In this document: positions 1 through 5,031 of the stretch, piece after piece
Layout of the letters: every line of letters begins with the position of its first letter
Numbering within the stretch: the stretch's first letter is position 1
Assembly (NCBI GenBank): GCA_025352485.1
Contig: JANXTJ010000214.1
Coordinates: 1-5,113, forward strand
Length of the DNA stretch: 5,113 nt
Reading direction: 5' to 3'
DNA from: Salinibacterium sp.
Lineage (GTDB): Bacteria; Actinomycetota; Actinomycetes; Actinomycetales; Microbacteriaceae
Made by a program: the position numbers and the translations under genes
The notes under the pieces: generated by a model
What the model was told of the DNA's origin: nothing
Database searches by the model: none
The model's input: the letters and a program-made list of their open reading frames with translations, nothing else

Positions 1-1
1 A

Positions 2-241
2 CTCGTCGCGCGAAGCTTCGCCGATCCCGGGCTCGGCATGGCGCTTCAGGAACTCGACGAGTTGGAACCCGCCCTCAGTGGGTCGACGGCACGGCAGGCC
101 GTCGCCGTCCGAGCCGACCTGCTTCGGCGGCTCGGACGGGCTCAGGAGGCCAGGGACGCCTACATCCGGGCACGGTCGCATGAGCGCAACGGCCCGGTGC
201 GCGACTACTTCGGTCGCCGCGCGGACGAGCTCGGCGGATGA
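2..241 (+). CDS. C-terminal end of an ECF-type RNA polymerase sigma factor (ECF42/SigJ-like), 5' truncated
   Basis: The reading frame is open from the left edge of the window to a TGA at 239-241, giving 79 residues of a longer protein. The ATG at 38 is internal and is not chosen as a start. The segment reading RADLLRRLGRAQEARDAYIRA, followed by a short helix ending FGRRADELGG, resembles the C-terminal TPR-like tail of ECF42-type sigma factors. In that family this tail follows the sigma-2 and sigma-4 domains and usually ends in a RADLLRRLGR-type helix pair. The sigma domains themselves lie outside the window, so the assignment rests only on the tail. A different TPR-containing regulator is possible. 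The gene converges on the deaminase gene with 31 bp between their stop codons, and I see no strong terminator hairpin in that gap. Family membership is inferred from remembered family sequences. Confidence 0.62.
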   Translation, partial: LVARSFADPGLGMALQELDELEPALSGSTARQAVAVRADLLRRLGRAQEARDAYIRARSHERNGPVRDYFGRRADELGG

Positions 242-272
242 GCGCCGTGGGTGTTACGCGCCGGGTGGCTAG

Positions 273-770
273 TTACTCCTCGCCGATGTCTTCGTTCCAG
301 AGCGCGGGATGCTCGGCGATGAACGTGCCCATCACTTCAATGAGCTCCGGGTCGTTGATCACCGTCAGGCGCGTGCCGTGCTCGGCAATCCAGTCTTGCC
401 CACCGAGAAAGTTCTGATCGTCGCCGACGACGACACGCCCGATCCCGAACTGGCGCACCAGCCCTGAGCAGTACCAGCAGGGTGACAGCGTCGTGACCAT
501 GACGGTGTCGCGGTAGCTGCGCTGCCGACCCGCGTTGTGAAACGCGTTGGTCTCTGCGTGCATCGCGGCATCGCCGTCTTGCACTCGGCGGTTGTGGCCG
601 CTGCCCAGCAGCCGCCCGTTGCCGTCGAACAGGGCGGCACCGATCGGGATGCCGCCCTCCGCGAGACCTTTCAGGGCCTCGGCTTTAGCCACCTCGAGCT
701 TGTCCTGGTCGGTAGCGAAGACCGTCCCGGAGGTGCCCGTTTCGCCGCCGGAGCCTTCGGCCGCCGTCAT
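273..770 (-). CDS. Cytosine deaminase, yeast Fcy1 type (zinc nucleoside/nucleobase deaminase)
   Basis: The product is a 165-residue cytosolic enzyme predicted to convert cytosine to uracil and ammonia for pyrimidine salvage. The zinc-binding signature of the cytidine deaminase-like fold is complete: HAE at residues 71-73 (His71 ligand, Glu73 proton shuttle) and PCWYC at 97-101 (Cys98 and Cys101 ligands). Upstream is GGIPIGAALF (39-48), and the C-terminus FIAEHPALWNEDIGEE closely parallels the tail of yeast cytosine deaminase (FIDERPQDWFEDIGE). It therefore belongs to the small Fcy1 group and not to the larger amidohydrolase-type E. coli CodA. Yeast Fcy1 is 158 residues, so the length fits. 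The ATG at 770 overlaps the TGA of the upstream permease gene as ATGA (767-770). I see no clear Shine-Dalgarno there, so translational coupling is likely. The same frame stays open as far as 1505, but that upstream part runs antiparallel-frame through the permease and is not coding. Guanine or other nucleobase deamination is a less likely alternative. Confidence 0.9.
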   Translation of the reverse strand: MTAAEGSGGETGTSGTVFATDQDKLEVAKAEALKGLAEGGIPIGAALFDGNGRLLGSGHNRRVQDGDAAMHAETNAFHNAGRQRSYRDTVMVTTLSPCWYCSGLVRQFGIGRVVVGDDQNFLGGQDWIAEHGTRLTVINDPELIEVMGTFIAEHPALWNEDIGEE

Positions 771-2191
771 GGCAGTTTCGCGCCCAGCACGGGCTTCGCG
801 ATCTGGAAGAACACGAAGTACAGCAGCGCGGCAAGAACGAATCCGACGGGGGCGGTGAGATCGCCGATCTCCGGCGCGACCTTGACCAGGACGCCGGAGT
901 AGAAGACCTGATTCGAGAACAGGAAAATCGACAGCGCCGTTGCGGCAACGAATGCAGCCGGTCCCGCCCAGTTCTTGTACTTGGTCGTCTCGTTGACCAC
1001 GAGGTCGGCGATTGCGGTGCCGCGGCGCAGGTATCGGTCGGTGAGCACCACACCCAGCCACGGGGCGATCCAGTAGGCGATGATGAGCAGGAAGCCCTCG
1101 TAGGTGACTCCGGCGTCGGGTAGGGCGATGAGGGCGATGATGGTGCCCAACACCCCGAAGCCCAGCGCAACAATCGCGCGGCGCAGTCGGAACGGAATCT
1201 TGATGCCGAGGGTGAGGAATGACATCGCCCCCGAGTAGATGTTGAGGGCGTTCGCGGAGACGGCGCCGACGGCGATGGCCAGCAAGGTGAGGCCGGCGAT
1301 CCAGTCGGGCATCCCATTGGTGAATGTGTCGGTGGGGCTTGCGGTCTCGGCGAGGCCGACGTGCATGATCGTGGCGGATGCGGCACCGACGATCATCAGG
1401 AAGCTGGTCGACAGGAAGTTTCCGAGGCCGGCCGCGAGGAAGATCTTCGTCTTGCTCGTGGTGGGGGCCATGTAGCGGGTGTAGTCGGAGGCATAGGGGT
1501 TCCACCCGGCGGTGTAGCCGAATGCCGCGCCGGCCGCGAGCATGAAGCCGCCGAAGCCGCCGAGCCCGGTGCTGCCGTCGCCGATTGTGCCGTTGCCGGT
1601 GGCAGGGGCGCCGAAGTTCGCCTGGCTCAGGATGAAGAAGCCCGCGACGAGGAAGATGGCAGCGAGCACGAATGCGGCATACCGCTCGAAGAGCTGCACG
1701 ATGTCGTGACCGACGAAGGCGACACCGACTTCAACAACCACGACGATCAGTAGGGCGATCCAGACCGGAATTCCGGTGAGGGTGGCCAGCGCAAATGCGC
1801 CGCTGATCGAGTTGACGGCGAACCAGCCGAGGCCGGCCATCGCGGTGTTTAGCGCGGCCGGGATGAGGTTGCCCCAGAACCCGAAGGCGGTGCGGCCCAT
1901 CAGCATCTGAGCCAGCCCTTCGCGAGGGCCCCAGGTCGAGAGGTAGCCCTGCGACAGCCCGCCGAGGAAGTTGCCGAGCAGCAGGGCCGCGACGGCCTGC
2001 CACGGGCTGAGGCCGAAATATGCGACGGCAATGAACCCGACAAAGATGGTCGCGAACTCGAGGTTGGGTGCCGACCAGGTCGACAACAGTTGCCACGGTG
2101 ACCCGTGGCGGTGCGCCAGCGGGATGGGCTCGATGCCTCCCGGCTCGACGAGGCTGGCTTTGGGCGCGGGGGCGGGCGCAATGGTAGTCAT
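767..2191 (-). CDS. NCS1-family purine/cytosine permease (CodB-like)
   Basis: The product is a 474-residue polytopic membrane protein of the nucleobase:cation symporter-1 family, predicted to import cytosine or another nucleobase with a proton or sodium ion. It has a hydrophilic N-terminus of about 35 residues. The family pattern WSAPNLEFATI (39-49) follows, and then roughly twelve hydrophobic segments. Clear ones lie near residues 45-60, 66-80, 104-127, 132-160, 171-189, 210-229, 250-275, 298-316, 338-357, 366-384, 411-426 and 447-465. The NPYASDYTRY stretch (231-240) is characteristic of cytosine/purine permeases, as is ALNIYSG (315-321). The immediately coupled cytosine deaminase gene supports cytosine as substrate, but substrate cannot be read from sequence alone. 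The chosen ATG gives a full-length family member. No Shine-Dalgarno precedes it; a TAGGCT hexamer lies 6 nt upstream instead, which suggests leaderless initiation. A candidate GlnR box lies 52-67 nt upstream. Confidence 0.9.
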   Translation of the reverse strand: MTTIAPAPAPKASLVEPGGIEPIPLAHRHGSPWQLLSTWSAPNLEFATIFVGFIAVAYFGLSPWQAVAALLLGNFLGGLSQGYLSTWGPREGLAQMLMGRTAFGFWGNLIPAALNTAMAGLGWFAVNSISGAFALATLTGIPVWIALLIVVVVEVGVAFVGHDIVQLFERYAAFVLAAIFLVAGFFILSQANFGAPATGNGTIGDGSTGLGGFGGFMLAAGAAFGYTAGWNPYASDYTRYMAPTTSKTKIFLAAGLGNFLSTSFLMIVGAASATIMHVGLAETASPTDTFTNGMPDWIAGLTLLAIAVGAVSANALNIYSGAMSFLTLGIKIPFRLRRAIVALGFGVLGTIIALIALPDAGVTYEGFLLIIAYWIAPWLGVVLTDRYLRRGTAIADLVVNETTKYKNWAGPAAFVAATALSIFLFSNQVFYSGVLVKVAPEIGDLTAPVGFVLAALLYFVFFQIAKPVLGAKLP

Positions 2192-2197
2192 GAGCGG

Positions 2198-2203
2198 AGC
2201 CTA
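2198..2203 (-). promoter_or_regulatory. Candidate -10 element (TAGGCT) for the permease-deaminase operon
   Basis: On the minus strand TAGGCT fits the actinobacterial TANNNT -10 consensus. It is followed by exactly six bases (CCGCTC) and then the permease ATG. A transcription start 7 nt past the hexamer would fall on the A of the ATG, giving a leaderless mRNA. No TTGACA-like -35 is visible at 17-18 bp, which would fit a promoter that needs an activator. Predicted from sequence only. Confidence 0.45.
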
Positions 2204-2242
2204 GGGCGTCCCACGGGTGTCGCGGGCGCCTTTGTCGCAGGT

Positions 2243-2258
2243 TTTACATGCACGAAAC
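2243..2258 (+). promoter_or_regulatory. Candidate GlnR nitrogen-regulator box upstream of the permease operon
   Basis: The plus strand reads TTTAC, six bases, then GAAAC. The published actinobacterial GlnR half-site pair is gTnAC-n6-GaAAC, so every specified position matches except the first G. If the permease transcript starts at its ATG, the box is centred near -60, where an activator normally binds. The gene target also fits: GlnR controls nitrogen scavenging, and cytosine deamination releases ammonia. Only one half-site pair is visible and no second tandem pair follows. Whether this organism has GlnR is unknown from the window. Confidence 0.4.
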
Positions 2259-2264
2259 GATTGA

Positions 2265-2298
2265 GCGGCGTGGTCGCCTTCGTGCGCGCCCACGCCGC
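2265..2298 (-). terminator. Candidate hairpin terminator after the DUF6458-like gene
   Basis: GCGGCGTGG (2265-2273) and CCACGCCGC (2290-2298) form a perfect 9-bp GC-rich stem with a 16-nt loop. It starts 28 bp downstream of the stop codon of the small membrane-protein gene on the minus strand. There is only a weak, interrupted T-rich stretch after it (TCAATCGTTTC), as is common for actinobacterial terminators. It also separates that gene from the permease promoter region, where read-through would be undesirable. Confidence 0.45.
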
Positions 2299-2325
2299 CG
2301 GGTCGGGGTCGTTTCGACGAGGGTG

Positions 2326-2589
2326 TTACGGGGTGTCGAGGTCGTTGGTCACCGCGGTGCGACGCTGCGCGATCGACTCGCCGCTGTTCGGGTCGACGCT
2401 GGAGTGCACCGTGGTGACCGACTGACGCTTTCGCAGCATGAAGATGATGCCGAGCAGGAATACCAGGGCACCAGCCCCCATCAGTAGGCCGCCCACGAGA
2501 TGTAGGTCGATCCAGGCGACCTGCACGTTGAGCGCGAAGGTGAGCACCGCGCCGATGACGAATAAGACGATTCCAGTTCCTATACTCAT
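2326..2589 (-). CDS. Small two-TM membrane protein, DUF6458-like
   Basis: The product is 87 residues with two hydrophobic segments, at about 3-21 (GTGIVLFVIGAVLTFAL) and 31-52 (LVGGLLMGAGALVFLLGIIF). Both termini are probably cytoplasmic. A positively charged LRKRQ follows the second segment, and then a polar tail of about 32 residues containing VDPNSGESI and ending in acidic residues. The opening MSIGTGI, the NVxVxWIDLxLVG linker and the RKRxSVTT-(V)DPxSGE tail match the DUF6458 family of small actinobacterial proteins as I recall it. That family has no known function. The ATG at 2589 is preferred because it begins this conserved opening. The frame is open to 2844, but that extension would overlap leuB. 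A GAGG lies only 2 nt from the ATG, too close for a normal ribosome site. A TATTCT hexamer 7 nt upstream of the ATG suggests a leaderless transcript. Confidence 0.82.
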   Translation of the reverse strand: MSIGTGIVLFVIGAVLTFALNVQVAWIDLHLVGGLLMGAGALVFLLGIIFMLRKRQSVTTVHSSVDPNSGESIAQRRTAVTNDLDTP

Positions 2590-2596
2590 GGCCTCG

Positions 2597-2602
2597 AGAA
2601 TA
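2597..2602 (-). promoter_or_regulatory. Candidate -10 element (TATTCT) for the DUF6458-like gene
   Basis: On the minus strand TATTCT matches TANNNT and is followed by seven bases (CGAGGCC) and then the ATG at 2589. This is the geometry of a leaderless promoter. The expected -35 position reads TAGCCC/AGCCCG, a poor match. Predicted from sequence only. Confidence 0.4.
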
Positions 2603-2722
2603 GACTTTGGCTTCCATTTCGGGCTACTAATAACTGACCGTTGACTTTCGGGGCGAAGACGCGATAAAACCCGCGATAGCGCGACCACACCGCGAAGGCC
2701 CGAACCGTGAAGGCCGCGCCGG

Positions 2723-2728
2723 TACTCT
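2723..2728 (+). promoter_or_regulatory. Candidate -10 element (TACTCT) for leuB
   Basis: TACTCT fits TANNNT and lies six bases (AAACGC) before the leuB ATG, so transcription would begin at the start codon. No Shine-Dalgarno is present before the ATG, which supports a leaderless mRNA. The -35 position is poorly conserved. An alternative promoter with TTGACT at 2641 would give a leadered transcript but would leave translation without a ribosome site. Confidence 0.5.
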
Positions 2729-2734
2729 AAACGC

Positions 2735-3805
2735 ATGGCATCTCCCGTCTCCATTGCAGTGATCCCCGGCGACGGGATCGGCCCCGAAGTCATCACCGAA
2801 GCGCTCAAAGTGCTCGCGGCGACCGGTGTCGATGTCGTCACCACCGAGTACCCATTTGGCGCGGGGCATTACCTCCAGACCGGTCGGATCTTGGAGGCGA
2901 GCGACCTCGCCGCGCTGGCCGGCCACGACGCCATTTTGCTCGGAGCAATCGGTGGGGATCCTCGCGACCCGAAGTTGGCCGGGGGCATCATCGAGCGCGG
3001 CCTGCTGCTGAAGTTGCGTTTCGCCTTCGATCACTACGTGAACCTGCGCCCGACGACGATCTTCCCCGGGGTGGTGTCACCGTTGGCCGCGCCCGGCGAG
3101 GTCGACTTCGTGGTGGTGCGCGAGGGCACCGAGGGCCCCTACGTGGGCAACGGCGGGGGCATCCGGGTTGGAACTCCGCAAGAGATCGCGACCGAAGTGT
3201 CGATTAACACCGCATTCGGGGTGCAGCGCGTGGTGGAGTTCGCGTTTCAGACCGCCGAGCAACGCCGCAAGAAGCTCACCCTCGTTCACAAGACCAACGT
3301 GCTGACCAACGCGGGTTCGCTGTGGCAGCGCATCGTCACGGCCGAGGCGGCCAAACACCCGTCGGTGAGCTGGGACTACCTCCACGTTGACGCGGCGACC
3401 ATCTTTCTGGTGACCAATCCGAGCAGGTTCGACGTGATTGTCACCGACAACCTCTTTGGTGACATTCTCACCGACCTTGCCGCGGCGATCAGCGGCGGCA
3501 TCGGGCTGGCGGCCTCCGGAAACATCAATCCCAGCGGTGCCTTCCCGTCGATGTTCGAGCCGGTGCACGGCTCCGCCCCCGACATTGCCGGGCAGCAGCT
3601 CGCCGACCCGACAGCCGCGATCCTTTCTGTTGCTCTTCTGCTTGCTCAGCTCGGGCATCCGGATGCCGCGGCCGCCGTCACCTCCGCGGTAGAAGCCGAC
3701 CTTGCCGCTCGCCGTGGGGCCGATGCCGGGCTCGCGAAACGCGGCACTTCCGAGGTCGGTGACGCAATCGCGGCGGCAGTAGCGCAGAATACTGTGCAGG
3801 CCTAA
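2735..3805 (+). CDS. leuB: 3-isopropylmalate dehydrogenase
   Basis: The product is a 356-residue cytosolic enzyme that oxidises (2R,3S)-3-isopropylmalate with NAD+. The product then loses CO2 to give 4-methyl-2-oxopentanoate, the last keto acid before leucine. The IPGDGIGPEV nucleotide-binding opening is at residues 10-19. Substrate arginines are visible at R95 (KLRF), R105 (NLRP) and R129 (VVREGTEGPY). The catalytic pair is Y136 and K186 (HKTNVL), and the divalent metal ligands are D219 (HVDAA), D243 and D247 (NLFGDILTDLAA). The signature EPVHGSAPDIAG is at 275-286. All key residues line up with the Thermus enzyme, and the sequence reads closest to actinobacterial LeuB, including the LRPxxxFPGVVSPL stretch. 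It is distinguished from isocitrate dehydrogenase by length and from tartrate dehydrogenase by close actinobacterial LeuB similarity. The ATG begins right at the conserved first strand. It is followed 31 bp later by ilvE, the next enzyme in the pathway, so they are probably cotranscribed. Confidence 0.96.
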   Translation: MASPVSIAVIPGDGIGPEVITEALKVLAATGVDVVTTEYPFGAGHYLQTGRILEASDLAALAGHDAILLGAIGGDPRDPKLAGGIIERGLLLKLRFAFDHYVNLRPTTIFPGVVSPLAAPGEVDFVVVREGTEGPYVGNGGGIRVGTPQEIATEVSINTAFGVQRVVEFAFQTAEQRRKKLTLVHKTNVLTNAGSLWQRIVTAEAAKHPSVSWDYLHVDAATIFLVTNPSRFDVIVTDNLFGDILTDLAAAISGGIGLAASGNINPSGAFPSMFEPVHGSAPDIAGQQLADPTAAILSVALLLAQLGHPDAAAAVTSAVEADLAARRGADAGLAKRGTSEVGDAIAAAVAQNTVQA

Positions 3806-3823
3806 CTGCTTGCACGTCCGACT

Positions 3824-3830
3824 AAAAGGA
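3824..3830 (+). promoter_or_regulatory. Ribosome binding site of ilvE
   Basis: AAAAGGA lies six bases before the ATG at 3837. This decides the start: the in-frame TTG at 3810 has no such site and would place it inside the coding sequence. It also shows that internal operon genes here use a Shine-Dalgarno even where the first genes of transcripts seem to lack one. Confidence 0.75.
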
Positions 3831-3836
3831 TCAGCC

Positions 3837-4943
3837 ATGAAGAACCTTCTCGCCCCCCGCACTCTCGAGTTCTCGGTCACGGTGAACGACGCGGGTCGCT
3901 CGGCCGCCGAGCATGCCGACATCATTGCTGAGCCCGGTTTTGGCAAATACTTCACCGATCACATGGTCGACATCTGCTGGTCGGAGCGGGGCGGTTGGCA
4001 TCGCCCGCGGGTGCAGCCCTACGGCCCCATCGCGCTGGATCCGGCCGCAGCCGTGTTGCACTACGCCCAGGAAATTTTCGAGGGGCTGAAGGCCTACCGG
4101 CACCAGGACGGCTCGATCTTCACCTTCCGCCCGGAAATGAATGCGGAGCGCATGAAGCGCTCGGCCGCCCGGCTGGCGCTGCCAGAGTTGCCCACCGAAT
4201 ACTTCGTCGAGTCGCTGCGCCAGCTCATCGCCGTGGATGCCCGCTGGGTGCCCTCGACCCCCGACACCAGCCTCTATCTGCGGCCGTTCATGTTTGCCAA
4301 AGAGGCCTTCCTCGGTGTTCGCCCGGCGGCGAAGGTCAATTACTACGTCATCGCGAGCCCCGCGGGCGCCTATTTCGCCGGCGGCGTTGAGCCGGTGTCG
4401 ATCTGGATCTCGACCGACTACGCGCGGGCGGGCCGTGGTGGCACCGGGGCGGCGAAGACCGGCGGTAACTACGCGTCATCCCTCGTCGCGCAGCAGGAGG
4501 CTCACTCCCACGGCTGCGCGCAGGTGCTGTTCCTCGATTCTGAGACCGGCGAATACCTCGAAGAGCTCGGCGGCATGAACGTGGTCTTCGTCTATAAAGA
4601 CGGCCGCGTGGTCACCCCGGAATCCCCGAGCATCCTCGAGGGCATCACGCGCGACTCGCTGCTGCGACTGGCCGAAGATCGCGGGTTGAAGGTCGAGCAG
4701 CGCAGGGTGAGCATCGCCGAGGTGCGCGAGGGCGTGGCATCCGGCGACATCGTGGAGATGTTCGCCTGTGGAACCGCGGCCGTCGTCGCCCCGATCGCGC
4801 AGTTCATTGCCGACGGATACACGATTGGTGATGCGGGCGCCCCCGCCGGCGAGCTGACGATGTCGCTGCGGCAGGAGCTGACCGACATTCAATACGGGCG
4901 CGTCGCCGACCGGCACGGGTGGATGACGCGGCTCGACGGGTAG
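3837..4943 (+). CDS. ilvE: Branched-chain amino acid aminotransferase
   Basis: The product is a 368-residue fold-type IV PLP enzyme. It transfers the amino group of glutamate to the keto acids of leucine, isoleucine and valine, and works in reverse in degradation. The PLP Schiff-base lysine is K207 within GAAKTGGNYASS (204-215). YAQEIFEGLKAYR (76-88), YLRPFMFA (147-154), LEELGGMNVVFV (241-252) and SILEGITRDS (265-274) are the family's substrate and cofactor motifs. ACGTAAVVAP (310-319) binds the cofactor phosphate in the family. The length agrees with actinobacterial IlvE (about 367-368 residues) and exceeds the roughly 309 residues of E. coli IlvE, placing it in the larger class shared with eukaryotic BCATs. 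D-amino acid transaminase and aminodeoxychorismate lyase are shorter and lack these motifs. The gene follows leuB by 31 bp with a good ribosome site. LeuB supplies the keto acid that IlvE aminates, so the pair covers the end of leucine synthesis. Confidence 0.96.
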   Translation: MKNLLAPRTLEFSVTVNDAGRSAAEHADIIAEPGFGKYFTDHMVDICWSERGGWHRPRVQPYGPIALDPAAAVLHYAQEIFEGLKAYRHQDGSIFTFRPEMNAERMKRSAARLALPELPTEYFVESLRQLIAVDARWVPSTPDTSLYLRPFMFAKEAFLGVRPAAKVNYYVIASPAGAYFAGGVEPVSIWISTDYARAGRGGTGAAKTGGNYASSLVAQQEAHSHGCAQVLFLDSETGEYLEELGGMNVVFVYKDGRVVTPESPSILEGITRDSLLRLAEDRGLKVEQRRVSIAEVREGVASGDIVEMFACGTAAVVAPIAQFIADGYTIGDAGAPAGELTMSLRQELTDIQYGRVADRHGWMTRLDG

Positions 4944-4953
4944 CGTGAAAATC

Positions 4954-4975
4954 CGTCACTTCTGCTAGCGTGACG
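4954..4975. repeat. Inverted repeat CGTCAC / GTGACG around a candidate -10
   Basis: CGTCAC (4954-4959) and GTGACG (4970-4975) are perfect 6-bp inverted arms 10 bp apart. A third related copy, TAGCGTGA (4941-4948), is repeated exactly at 4966-4973, 25 bp away, and begins at the ilvE stop codon. The spacing suits a dimeric regulator, or a weak hairpin at the end of the ilvE transcript. No regulator family can be named from it. Confidence 0.35.
4964..4971 (+). promoter_or_regulatory. Candidate extended -10 promoter (TGCTAGCGT) for the secreted-protein gene
   Basis: TAGCGT (4966-4971) fits TANNNT and is preceded by TGC, giving a TGn extended -10. The -35 position is not conserved. The predicted start near 4978 would place transcription at the beginning of the leader hairpin and give a leader of about 54 nt. 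Read-through from ilvE is the alternative source of the transcript. Confidence 0.4.
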
Positions 4976-5027
4976 TTTGCCGGGGAATCCTCGGTAAACG
5001 CCCTGCCCCCGCGCTACCGAAGGATTC
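4974..5027 (+). promoter_or_regulatory. Leader with two mutually exclusive hairpins that can hide the ribosome binding site
   Basis: Fold one: 4974-4985 pairs with 4989-5000, a 12-bp stem with two G-U pairs and a 3-nt AAT loop. Fold two: 4985-4996 (starting GAATCC) pairs with 5015-5027 (ending GGATTC), 12 Watson-Crick pairs with one bulged A and an 18-nt loop. The second stem contains the whole AAGGA ribosome site (5020-5024) of the following gene. Both folds use the same central strand, so they cannot coexist. This is the layout of a translational switch or thermometer. No known riboswitch class is recognised, and no T-tract follows fold one, though it could also serve as the ilvE terminator. 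Confidence 0.45.
5020..5024 (+). promoter_or_regulatory. Ribosome binding site of the secreted-protein gene
   Basis: AAGGA is seven bases before the GTG at 5032 and supports that start. It is buried in the second of the two alternative stems of the leader. Confidence 0.6.
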
Positions 5028-5031
5028 GCCC

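Larger units (their letters stand above)
2590..2734. promoter_or_regulatory. Divergent intergenic promoter region between the DUF6458-like gene and leuB
   Basis: This 145-bp gap holds no gene and must carry promoters for both directions. A locally AT-rich part lies at 2626-2647. A TTGACT at 2641-2646 (+) could be a -35, with GATAAAA (2663-2669) as a weak -10 at 16-17 bp spacing; that would give leuB a leader of roughly 60 nt. Two short direct repeats are visible: GCGATA at 2661-2666 and 2673-2678 (12-bp period), and GAAGGCC at 2694-2700 and 2709-2715 (15-bp period). The second pair sits just upstream of the leuB -10 candidate and could be an operator. No hairpin attenuator or leader peptide with leucine codons is evident. 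Confidence 0.6.

Noticed and set aside
38..241. ATG at 38 as a true start of a 67-residue protein
   Set aside because: The frame continues open to the left edge with sigma-factor-tail character, so this is an internal methionine of a truncated gene.
232..272. Possible bidirectional terminator between the convergent sigma and deaminase genes
   Set aside because: Only a 5-bp CGGCG/CGCCG pairing across the sigma stop codon was found, too weak to call.
771..1505. N-terminal extension of the deaminase reading frame reaching 1505
   Set aside because: It is a second frame inside the permease gene, rich in Arg, His and Pro with no domain character; the real protein starts at the ATG at 770.
2308..2318. 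GTCG-TTT-CGAC mini-hairpin after the DUF6458-like gene
   Set aside because: A 4-bp stem is expected by chance; the 9-bp stem at 2265-2298 is the better terminator candidate.
2590..2844. Longer version of the small membrane protein starting at 2844
   Set aside because: It would overlap the first 110 bases of leuB on the other strand. The family's conserved opening MSIGTG starts at 2589, and the extension has no family resemblance.
3810..3836. TTG at 3810 as the ilvE start
   Set aside because: It would bury the good AAAAGGA ribosome site at 3824-3830 inside the gene and add nine residues that family members lack.
3077..3955. Long 292-residue open frame antisense to leuB and ilvE
   Set aside because: High-GC genomes give long antisense frames opposite real genes; its composition is low-complexity and leuB is unambiguous.
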